This document shows positions 34,223 to 41,417 of a DNA stretch of 64,000 nucleotides, one piece after another. The DNA is taken from positions 1,302,001-1,366,000 of the forward strand of contig NZ_VHIV01000002.1 in the NCBI RefSeq assembly GCF_006494425.1, written 5' to 3'. The DNA is from Bacillus dicomae (lineage in GTDB: Bacteria > Bacillota > Bacilli > Bacillales > Bacillaceae_G). The first letter of the stretch is position 1. Each line of letters begins with the position of its first letter. The translations under genes were made by a program, and so were the position numbers. The notes below the pieces were generated by a model. It had not been told where the DNA came from and did no database searches. It was given only the letters and a program-made list of their open reading frames with translations.

Positions 34223-34570
34223 GTGATAGACTTGGATATTAACGATGTCAATGTACAGATGGAATTAAACGGTGTCTTTTGGAATGAAGATGGGATTGCT
34301 GAAATGATGGTGACTACAAAAGAAGAACATTCTCTTATTCTTCGTCTAGTAGTTGATTTAGAAAGTAAAACGATTAGGGCGACGAGTGCTGAAATAGTGA
34401 ATGGATTCTGTCCTCTGTGCAAACAGAAAAGGAACGAATGTAGTGAACTTAATGACTTGCAAAACAAAATGGAAATTTTAGAAGAAGCCTACGATTGGGT
34501 GAGAGAGCATCCGGAATATCGTTTTCAATTATCTTTTTACGAGTACAATAAATTTGAGGTAGTAAAGTAA
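34223..34570 (+). CDS. Uncharacterised protein with a CxxC pair
   Basis: A 115-residue protein, not recognised. The GTG at 34223 follows GGGAGG by 7 bases. It begins with MIDLDINDVNVQMELNG and contains FCPLCKQKRNEC, a CxxC plus a third Cys that could bind zinc, in the middle. An acidic helix (EILEEAYDWVREHPEY) follows. A soluble cytoplasmic protein is likely. It is preceded by a small membrane protein gene; the two may form a pair. Confidence 0.7.
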   Translation: MIDLDINDVNVQMELNGVFWNEDGIAEMMVTTKEEHSLILRLVVDLESKTIRATSAEIVNGFCPLCKQKRNECSELNDLQNKMEILEEAYDWVREHPEYRFQLSFYEYNKFEVVK

Positions 34571-34761
34571 AAGTTTCATTTTAAGAACATACATAGTGAC
34601 TAAAAGGAAAGTGTTAAGACTTGGTCAACTAGAGATATTGAAGCAGACAGTTCTAACGGAAGTATGCTTGTATAACAAGGAAGGAACCTGCTTGATTCTG
34701 CAACAAATGTCATCTTGGATCGAAAAAATTTTTAACATGAGCATAATTTATTATAAAGCAG

Positions 34762-34793
34762 AAAAACCAATTCTTAGTAGAATCGGTTTTTAA
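34762..34793 (+). terminator. Intrinsic terminator, plus strand
   Basis: AAAACCAATTCT pairs with AGAATCGGTTTT (one mismatch). It lies 200 bases beyond the nearest plus-strand gene; the 34571-34760 stretch holds no convincing gene. Confidence 0.65.
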
Positions 34794-34811
34794 TATAAAC
34801 ATCAACTAAGT

Positions 34812-34843
34812 TCAAAATAAAAGAGCGCTTGTTAACAGCGCTC
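34812..34843 (-). terminator. Intrinsic terminator for the minus-strand gene at 34869
   Basis: GAGCGCT and AGCGCTC arms around GTTAACA; on the minus strand followed by TTTTATTTT. Confidence 0.75.
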
Positions 34844-34868
34844 AGTAAAAATAGTTATATGGAAGCAT

Positions 34869-35960
34869 TTATTCCATCCCGTGCGGATCATAAGAATACT
34901 GCTGCTTATTCTCAATCCGCTCAATCACATCTTGCAATTCATCTGGCTTCAGAAACTCAATTGGAGAGAATCCTTTTTCAAACGTAAGTGTATCAGCTTC
35001 TATCATAAGCACATATCGATCATTTACCTTCGCAATATGTATTTGATCTCCAAAATCAGCAAGCAGGGCTTTCACAGAGATATGATCCGCTTTTAGCTTC
35101 AATTCCACTTCAGGAGCATGCTCGACGATTTGAGCGGTAGCTTCCATTACTTCTTCGGTTGAAAATTGTTCCATAATTTCGCGTTTTGGACTGGCAGCCC
35201 ATACTTCCATCGCTTGGTCGAATTGTTCGCGTTCTTCCGTACCTTCTTCAAATACGTCTTCAATTTGGTCGTATACCATGTCCATTACTTGTGTTTTCAT
35301 AATTTCAGGCATAGAGCGTTCATACTCGACGAATTTTAAGAAGTCTTCAAAGTAGCGGGCGTGTGATGCTTGGTGTATTTTTAGTTCGCCAGGCTCCACC
35401 ATACCTTCTTCAGGCATGTACGGATATTGAATAGATTTCATGTTTTTTGTTGTAATGGCCATTTCAACGTTACGAATCAGTGTGGATTCATCTGAAATAG
35501 AAGCAACTTTCGGTTCGAAGTCACATTTCATAACGAAAACGAATGGATCATCAAAGTATTTGCGTAGTTTTGCTTGAGCGATTAGAAATACACCACCGCG
35601 TACAGCACTTGTGTCAAGATATGTATAAACGAGAGGCTCACTCATATCTTTGAAGTTTTCTTTTGTTTCTGCAAAGCGAATGCGATTAAATAGGTTGTAA
35701 TGAGGATTTGAATCAAGTTCGTGTCCTTCTTCTACAATGAAGCGACCAATCTTTGTCGGGGCTTGTTCTGTCTTTGCATGACGTTCTACTTTTCGCTTTG
35801 AAATTTTTAATAATTCACCATTCAAAAATTCTTTTAAGGAGCTATCTTCATACTCTTCAGCATCTAACGTTTGAAAATGTTTGTAGCGTTTATCAATTGC
35901 TTCGCCTTTTCCTTCTACTTGTACAACATAAAAAGAAAGATAATTTATTTCAAAATCCAT
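34869..35960 (-). CDS. DUF3900-like uncharacterised protein
   Basis: A 363-residue soluble protein starting MDFEINYLSFYVVQVEGKG. It is acidic and contains conserved-looking stretches such as YLDTSAVRGGVFLIAQAKL, FVMKCDFEPKVASISDEST and SIQYPYMPEEGM. I recall these from a family called DUF3900 in bacilli; the family name is from memory. The layout resembles nucleoid-associated NA37-type proteins but this is weak. AAGGTGAT precedes the start at 35960. Function unknown. Confidence 0.7.
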   Translation of the reverse strand: MDFEINYLSFYVVQVEGKGEAIDKRYKHFQTLDAEEYEDSSLKEFLNGELLKISKRKVERHAKTEQAPTKIGRFIVEEGHELDSNPHYNLFNRIRFAETKENFKDMSEPLVYTYLDTSAVRGGVFLIAQAKLRKYFDDPFVFVMKCDFEPKVASISDESTLIRNVEMAITTKNMKSIQYPYMPEEGMVEPGELKIHQASHARYFEDFLKFVEYERSMPEIMKTQVMDMVYDQIEDVFEEGTEEREQFDQAMEVWAASPKREIMEQFSTEEVMEATAQIVEHAPEVELKLKADHISVKALLADFGDQIHIAKVNDRYVLMIEADTLTFEKGFSPIEFLKPDELQDVIERIENKQQYSYDPHGME

Positions 35961-36026
35961 ATTTATCACCTTGTTTCATTTCATTAACTCTTATCAGTAT
36001 AGAGATGGAAAAAACTTTCGTCAATT

Positions 36027-36068
36027 TATATAAAGGAAGGGGGAGCCCCTTCCTTTATATATTTTTTA
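36027..36068 (+). terminator. Strong hairpin, plus-strand oriented
   Basis: ATATAAAGGAAGGGG pairs perfectly with CCCCTTCCTTTATAT around 3 bases; the T-run follows on the plus strand only, although both flanking genes are on the minus strand. Confidence 0.65.
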
Positions 36069-36077
36069 CTTTTAAAA

Positions 36078-36404
36078 TTAAAATCCGTCTTCTAATGCTG
36101 AAAATGGAATATTTAGTCTGTTTTCTACTGTACGTAAACGTTGGTTTAAGCGGTTTAATCTACGTGTATGACGCTCAACTGTGTTTTCTAATTGACGTAC
36201 TCTTTGTTCAAGCTCATTTACTCGTCTTTCTAGTTGGCGATTTCCAGTACCAGGAAAAGAGATTGGGAGTTGAAATTGTCGATTTTGATCATATGGATTA
36301 ACTTGCTCTGCTGGATCTATATATTGTTGGTATTGTGCTTGTAAATCATATTGAGGCTGATAACCATTTTGGTTATATGGATCGTATGGATTGTAGGGAT
36401 ACAT
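36078..36404 (-). CDS. Tyr/Asn/Gln-rich protein with coiled-coil C-terminus
   Basis: A 108-residue protein. The first 60 residues are Tyr-, Asn- and Gln-rich (MYPYNPYDPYNQNGYQPQY), and the rest is a heptad-rich arginine coiled coil (LERRVNELEQRVRQLENTV and on). No family is recognised. The composition resembles spore coat or exosporium proteins of bacilli, which is a guess. The start at 36404 is preferred since GGAGGATG lies 5-10 bases before it; an upstream extension to 36497 lacks a ribosome site. Confidence 0.72.
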   Translation of the reverse strand: MYPYNPYDPYNQNGYQPQYDLQAQYQQYIDPAEQVNPYDQNRQFQLPISFPGTGNRQLERRVNELEQRVRQLENTVERHTRRLNRLNQRLRTVENRLNIPFSALEDGF

Positions 36405-36782
36405 AAAAACATCCTCCGTTTCTTTAAAATAGGTTAATTCACCATAATGTATGTGTAAAAGCGGAGTGTGGCACGGCAAATACCTATTTACGTTCACGAG
36501 ATGTTTCTTTATAAATATAAATGTGTAGTTTTTGCATTTGTATTTCGTTTGTCGTATGGTATATACTGGATAATAGGGTGGGGATACATAAAGGTTACAA
36601 TTCTATCAAACTCAAACTTTTATGTAAATAAGTGTGGACATTTACAAAAGAAAAGAGTAATTTATATAGAGTAAAAAATAACTTGTAACAATTTATAAAT
36701 ATATTGTAAAATGATTGTAACAAAACATACATAAAAATGAAATAATACATAAAAGTAGTATTGGGGAAAAGGGGAGAGTATA

Positions 36783-37694
36783 TTGTTCCGTAAAGTAAAG
36801 GGTATATTAGTTGGGGTTTTATGTGTAGCTGTAGTAAGTGGTTGTGGTACAAAAGTAAGTGATGTTGCATTAGTAAGTGATATTGGTGGCCACGCGGTAG
36901 AGGCTAAAGCAGAAGTGCAGGATTCTATTACTTTAGTAGATGGTCGTACAGGTACGGAAGTGAAAAAGCTAGATTTATCGAGTTTAGGTTATTTTGAAGA
37001 CGAAGCAAAATTTAAAAAATCGGTAACAAAGGTTGCTAGCGAGGTTGGGAAAAGCGTTGACAAAAAGATGGTTCCTTCACGTTTAGCGTCTGATGGGAGT
37101 TGGCAAGAAGGAAAACCTGCTTATGAATTGATGGAAAAAGAGTTAGTAGATAAATTGTTAAACGTTGGTATGTGGGATTCTTCATATCAATTACCTATTG
37201 TTGAGAAAAAGCCTACTGCAACACTAAGTGATGCGCAAGGAAGTGGTACGGTAATTGGTAGATATGAAACGAATTTAGGTGGCTCAACAGGTGGCCGTAT
37301 TGAAAATATTCGTTTGTCAGCAGCGAGCATAAATGGAGTTGTATTAGCAAAAGGAGACCGTTTCTCTTTCAATGCATTAATTGGTGATACAACGCCAGAT
37401 AAAGGATATCAATTAGGAAAAGAAATTGTAGATGGTAAATTAGTAGATGGATACGGTGGTGGTGTTTGTCAAACATCATCAACTTTATACAATGCAGCAG
37501 ATCAAGCTGGTTTAAAAATGGTGGAGAGAACTACACATTCTAAAACAGTAGGCTATGTTCCACAAGGAAGAGATGCTACAATTGCATACCCATACTTAGA
37601 TTTAGTATTTGAAAATACAAATGATGCACCTGTGAAACTTTACATGGGTATTCAGGGTGGAAAGTTAGTTGCTGAAGTACATAAAATGCGATAA
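36783..37694 (+). CDS. VanW-like lipoprotein
   Basis: A 303-residue lipoprotein: the signal peptide MFRKVKGILVGVLCVAVVSG is followed by the lipobox cysteine Cys21, so it should be anchored to the outer face of the membrane. The C-terminal half is a VanW domain with GDRFSFNALIGDTTPDKGY, YGGGVCQTSSTLYNAA and a later AYPYLDLVFEN. VanW proteins lie in some vancomycin-resistance clusters but their function is unknown, and no resistance gene is near. TTG start after GGGGAG. Confidence 0.88.
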   Translation: MFRKVKGILVGVLCVAVVSGCGTKVSDVALVSDIGGHAVEAKAEVQDSITLVDGRTGTEVKKLDLSSLGYFEDEAKFKKSVTKVASEVGKSVDKKMVPSRLASDGSWQEGKPAYELMEKELVDKLLNVGMWDSSYQLPIVEKKPTATLSDAQGSGTVIGRYETNLGGSTGGRIENIRLSAASINGVVLAKGDRFSFNALIGDTTPDKGYQLGKEIVDGKLVDGYGGGVCQTSSTLYNAADQAGLKMVERTTHSKTVGYVPQGRDATIAYPYLDLVFENTNDAPVKLYMGIQGGKLVAEVHKMR

Positions 37695-37716
37695 GAGTTA
37701 TAACAAACTATTTTGT

Positions 37717-37757
37717 AAAGTCACCTTTTCTGAAAGTTAGAAGAGGTGGCTTTTTTA
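37717..37757 (+). terminator. Intrinsic terminator after the VanW-like gene
   Basis: GTCACCTTTTC pairs with GAAGAGGTGGC (with G-U pairs), then TTTTTT. Confidence 0.75.
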
Positions 37758-37882
37758 TTATGAAAACAAAAAGATTATAAATTCTGACTTTTCTTATTTA
37801 CATAGGATGATTTTAGTTGTATCCTTCATAGTAACGGTTATATGTATTGGAAATATATAAGGATAAGGAGATGGAGTTATTC

Positions 37883-38791
37883 ATGGTACAAATTCATTCA
37901 AAAACACGTATTGGTCATGTTGAATTTAAGGTGATAGATTTAGAACGTCAAATTGCCTTTTACGAGAATGTTGTAGGCTTAGAAGTAATTAAGCAAGAGG
38001 AGAATAAAGCATATTTATCTGGAAAAGGTGGAAAGAACACATTACTTGTTCTTGAAAAGTTAGAGGACGGGGTACTGCAAGAGCCGCGTACGACTGGTAT
38101 ATATCATGTAGCCTTTTTAGTTCCGACTCGTGAGGCTTTTGCTTCGGCATTGTTTGGTGTAATTCGTAATAAGAACGTAATTGATAGCCCAGCTGAGCAA
38201 GAGGGGCGTTATACATATTCAAATGAAATTTTACCAATTTCAAGGTTTAATAGTGCAAGTGATCATACGTATAGCGAAGCGTTTTATTTACAAGATTTAG
38301 AGGGAAATGGTATAGAAATTTATGCAGACCGTCCGCGCAATCAATGGGGAGAAGGACCGGGAGGAAGTACCCCGCTTGATTTAAAAGAATTAGCAACACT
38401 CGTTGATTATGGGGTTGATGGATTACCTGCTAATACTGTCGTTGGGCACGTACATTTACGAATAGCTGATGTAGAGAAATCACATGAATTTTATGTCGAA
38501 ACAATAGGTTTTGAAGTACAACAGCGTGAAGAGGATTGCTTATTTATTTCAGCAGGGGGATATCATCACCATATTGGTGCAAATACGTGGAACGGAGTAA
38601 ACAATCCACATCCACCAGTACATGCAACTGGACTAAAGGTATATGCGATTGTACTACCGCATAAAGAAGCGTTAGATGAAGTGAAAGAAAGATTAATAGA
38701 AAAACAACATGAAATAAATGAAACTACAAATGGGTTTGTGGTGGTAGATCCAAGTGGTATTACAGTGCAGTTTGAAATAGAAACAGCATAA
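37883..38791 (+). CDS. Catechol 2,3-dioxygenase-like VOC protein, CatE type
   Basis: A 302-residue extradiol dioxygenase with two vicinal-oxygen-chelate modules. The first holds RIGHVEFKVIDLERQIAFYENVVGL with its metal histidine, and DLEGNGIEIYADRP. The second holds VVGHVHLRIADVEKSHEFY and ends in DPSGITVQFEIE. B. subtilis CatE opens catechol rings. A segment of about 30 residues after the first module (SPAEQEGRYTYSNEILPIS) is longer than I expect for CatE. ATG at 37883 follows AAGGAGATGGAG. Confidence 0.85.
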   Translation: MVQIHSKTRIGHVEFKVIDLERQIAFYENVVGLEVIKQEENKAYLSGKGGKNTLLVLEKLEDGVLQEPRTTGIYHVAFLVPTREAFASALFGVIRNKNVIDSPAEQEGRYTYSNEILPISRFNSASDHTYSEAFYLQDLEGNGIEIYADRPRNQWGEGPGGSTPLDLKELATLVDYGVDGLPANTVVGHVHLRIADVEKSHEFYVETIGFEVQQREEDCLFISAGGYHHHIGANTWNGVNNPHPPVHATGLKVYAIVLPHKEALDEVKERLIEKQHEINETTNGFVVVDPSGITVQFEIETA

Positions 38792-38832
38792 AAGAAGTCG
38801 GAAGGTGTATAATCACTTTCCGACTTCTTTTT
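38790..38832. terminator. Bidirectional terminator
   Basis: AAAGAAGTCGGAAGGTG and CACTTTCCGACTTCTTT arms between convergent genes, T-rich on both strands. Confidence 0.88.
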
Positions 38833-39730
38833 GATACGTAATCCAAGTAGCACAAGGGTTAAAAGGAAAGGATTTTAATACTTCCATTGCATATATACTC
38901 GTTGAATCGAATTCACCTTGAATGAAAGAATAGCCGTGTTTATTTGCATACATAGCTTGTTTGAAAACGAGTAGTTTCAGTAATGGTAAATCATCTATAA
39001 TGTGAGTGCCGCACCATCCTAGTTCTAATGTATTATCATTTTCCAATGTATGGAGGAAAGAGTACCCGATACTTTCGTTCTCTTCACTTATAATTAGAAA
39101 GCTCCCATCCAGTAACACATCTTCAGCTAAGATCATTTCTTTCCAAGTTTGTAGCGGGAATGAGGCAACTGGATTTGCTAAGTGGGTTTGCTCGTAAATT
39201 TCTTTTACTAAGTAGGCTAGTTTTTCTAGTAAATTATTATCGGATAAGATGTTTGATAAAGTTTGTAAATGATAATTTGAATTAGGGACTATATCGATAG
39301 AAACTATTTTTCGTACGTCTAATATCGGCATATATGTTCTTCGGATTTCCTTAAAATTCTGTTTTTCGTAATAGGATTTTAAATGAACTGACGTTTCCCA
39401 TATAGAGGTTTGTAATGGTAGTTTGAATTTTTCTCTTTTTGAAATCTCGTTTAATAAAAATTCTTCAATGTGTAGCTCTGAATAGAGAGGGTTCGTATAT
39501 ATTCGAAAGTATGTGCAATATGGATGGAAGTTATTGCCCCAGGCGAAAATGATGCCTACTACATCTTTTTTATAGTAGGCAACATACGCGCATTGTGTTT
39601 TATTATCTCGTAATAAGTGAAATAGATACGATTCTTCATTATATAAATCAATAAGTTGTTTTACTTGTAGCTCATTACTTCTACTATACTTCTCTATAAC
39701 AAGATTATTTTCATTGGAGGACTTCTTCAT
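38813..39730 (-). CDS. GNAT-family acetyltransferase (two-domain)
   Basis: A 305-residue protein with two GNAT-like halves: an N-terminal half with YVAYYKKDVVGIIFAWGN and YTNPLYSELHIEEFLLNEI, and a C-terminal half with SFLIISEENESIGYSFLHTL and ending EVLKSFPFNPCATWITYQK. Acetyl-CoA loops are weak in both halves, so activity is not assured. Its start (ATGA) overlaps the stop of an upstream GNAT gene, showing an operon. The ORF end overlaps the terminator hairpin. Confidence 0.75.
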   Translation of the reverse strand: MKKSSNENNLVIEKYSRSNELQVKQLIDLYNEESYLFHLLRDNKTQCAYVAYYKKDVVGIIFAWGNNFHPYCTYFRIYTNPLYSELHIEEFLLNEISKREKFKLPLQTSIWETSVHLKSYYEKQNFKEIRRTYMPILDVRKIVSIDIVPNSNYHLQTLSNILSDNNLLEKLAYLVKEIYEQTHLANPVASFPLQTWKEMILAEDVLLDGSFLIISEENESIGYSFLHTLENDNTLELGWCGTHIIDDLPLLKLLVFKQAMYANKHGYSFIQGEFDSTSIYAMEVLKSFPFNPCATWITYQKEVGK

Positions 39731-40245
39731 AGCTCAATCCAAAATCTTCTGACTACATTCCCATCTTCCTCAGTGAAATCATCATCACGAAGCCCGCCGT
39801 TATGTAAAATTGTTTTTTCTGAAGCAGTATTTACTTCATCGCAAACGACAAGTGCTCTCGTGATGTTTAATTCCTTAGTTTTTTCTAGGGATAATTCTAA
39901 TAACTTCGTAGCATAACCTTTTCTTCTTTCAGAAGGGCGAATGCCATAACCGATATGACCGCCAGCGTTAAATAAATGTTCAGTTAAACTATGACGTATA
40001 TTAACAGCTCCTACAATTCTATTATTATCTGTAACGAGCCAATACGTAGAATCTGGTACCCAAGATTCAGGAAGATTTATTCCGTTATGTGCATCAAGTA
40101 GTTCTTGCACCATAGCTGGGAAGTTAGAAGGATCCTTTGTAATAACCCAGGGAATCATTGTTTCACCGCTATCTTTCCATTCGTTATAAAAATCTAAATA
40201 TTCGTCTTGTAAATCGGTAGTAGGTGTAAGCAAAGAGACATTCAT
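39727..40245 (-). CDS. GNAT-family N-acetyltransferase
   Basis: A 172-residue GNAT enzyme. NNRIVGAVNIRHSLTEHLFNAGGHIGYGIRPSERRKGYATKLLELSLEK carries the V-shaped strand and the acetyl-CoA loop RRKGYA. The C-terminal segment NTASEKTILHNGG is typical of the YoaA/RimI type. AAGGAGC lies about 10 bases before the ATG at 40245. It is the first gene of a two-gene minus-strand operon with another acetyltransferase. The substrate is unknown. Confidence 0.88.
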   Translation of the reverse strand: MNVSLLTPTTDLQDEYLDFYNEWKDSGETMIPWVITKDPSNFPAMVQELLDAHNGINLPESWVPDSTYWLVTDNNRIVGAVNIRHSLTEHLFNAGGHIGYGIRPSERRKGYATKLLELSLEKTKELNITRALVVCDEVNTASEKTILHNGGLRDDDFTEEDGNVVRRFWIEL

Positions 40246-40393
40246 TGTTAATAAGCTCCTTTATTTATGTAGTATGTATAAAAAATCACGACACAAAATG
40301 AAAGCGTTTTCTTTATTTTCTCAACATCATTTCATTTAATTCTACTTTGTTTTTTAAAGAAAATGAGTGGAGGTTTAAACCTATTAATTGTTT

Positions 40394-40428
40394 GTTTTAT
40401 GTTAATATTTAAAATATTAACATAAAAC
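40394..40428. repeat. Perfect 35-base palindrome
   Basis: Two 17-base arms (GTTTTATGTTAATATTT and its complement) around one A. It lies 109 bases before the MgtC-like gene, in a leader with no other gene, and no T-run follows. Confidence 0.8.
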
Positions 40429-40536
40429 GGTCGGATTATTAAGTGTATTTTAGTGAAATTCCTTCATATCGATACATGGATGTGTGTGATAATTTTTGTT
40501 TTATCTATCTATAATGAATGAAAGGGGGAAGGCTTC

Positions 40537-41214
40537 GTGAGTGTAAATCTTGATTTAATTATACGAATCGGTGTTGCGGGTTTGTTGGGAGCAATAATTG
40601 GTATTGAAAGGGAAATTCGATCAAAAGAAGCGGGGTTAAAAACACATTTCCTAGTAGCGGTAGGGAGTGCGTTAATAATGGTCGTTTCAAAATATGCTTT
40701 TTCAGATATTATGAATGAAGAACATATGGCACTTGATCCGAGCCGTATTGCAGCACAAGTTGTTAGTGGTGTAGGTTTTTTAGGTGCAGGGACAATTATT
40801 ATTCAAAAGCAGGCGGTGAAAGGATTAACGACAGCAGCTGGTTTATGGGCCACAGCAGGAATTGGATTAGCAATTGGGGCTGGCATGTATGTAGTAGGGA
40901 TTGGCGCAACGATTCTCGTTTTAATTGGTTTAGAAATTGTTAGTCGTATTTTTAAGGTGCAATTTTTATTTCCGCAAAATATAACGGTGCAAATGTATAT
41001 AAATAAACATGAGGCGGTACAACAAATATTAGAAACACTACAAGTGAAAGGCATTTCAATACTTTCATATGAAGTGGAAGCTTTACAGCAAGAAGCAGAA
41101 ATAGTTTATAAGGTAGGGATGCAGCTGAAAAATATATCGTCAGAAGAAAAGAATGAGTTTATTCAGCGTATGCAAACATTACCGGAAGTTACGTTTATAA
41201 AGTTAAAATCATAG
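40537..41214 (+). CDS. MgtC/SapB-family membrane protein
   Basis: A 225-residue protein with four to five N-terminal membrane segments: GVAGLLGAIIGIEREIRSKEAGLKTH holds the family-defining arginine/glutamate motif, followed by RIAAQVVSGVGFLGAGTIII and TTAAGLWATAGIGLAIGAGMY. The C-terminal 85 residues form an ACT-like cytoplasmic domain. MgtC proteins help growth in low magnesium and in host cells by acting on ATP synthase in some species; other members have no known role. GTG at 40537 follows a GGGGGAAGG site. Confidence 0.9.
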   Translation: MSVNLDLIIRIGVAGLLGAIIGIEREIRSKEAGLKTHFLVAVGSALIMVVSKYAFSDIMNEEHMALDPSRIAAQVVSGVGFLGAGTIIIQKQAVKGLTTAAGLWATAGIGLAIGAGMYVVGIGATILVLIGLEIVSRIFKVQFLFPQNITVQMYINKHEAVQQILETLQVKGISILSYEVEALQQEAEIVYKVGMQLKNISSEEKNEFIQRMQTLPEVTFIKLKS

Positions 41215-41225
41215 CATTGAAAACG

Positions 41226-41269
41226 AGGATAGATGTAGCAGGAATTTCGCTATTATCTATCTTTTTTTG
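41226..41269 (+). terminator. Intrinsic terminator after the MgtC-like gene
   Basis: GATAGATGTAGC pairs with GCTATTATCTATC (one bulge), then TTTTTTTG. Confidence 0.8.
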
Positions 41270-41417
41270 ATATAAAATGCACGAAAAGTCAAGTGTTAAT
41301 TTTGAGCGATATAGATACATATGTGAACGTTCCCTTATTTTTTCTCAATACAGAATAAAAAGTAAGAATAGTAAAATAATGGTGCGGGACACTAAAAAAT
41401 GTAAGGTAGGGGAGAGC

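Noticed and set aside
34596-34793. 65-residue open frame on the plus strand
   Set aside because: No ribosome site, its end lies inside a terminator hairpin, and no protein-like conservation pattern is visible.
41277-41417. N-terminal extension of the collagenase frame
   Set aside because: It lacks a ribosome site, overlaps a terminator region and would precede the signal peptide by 47 residues.
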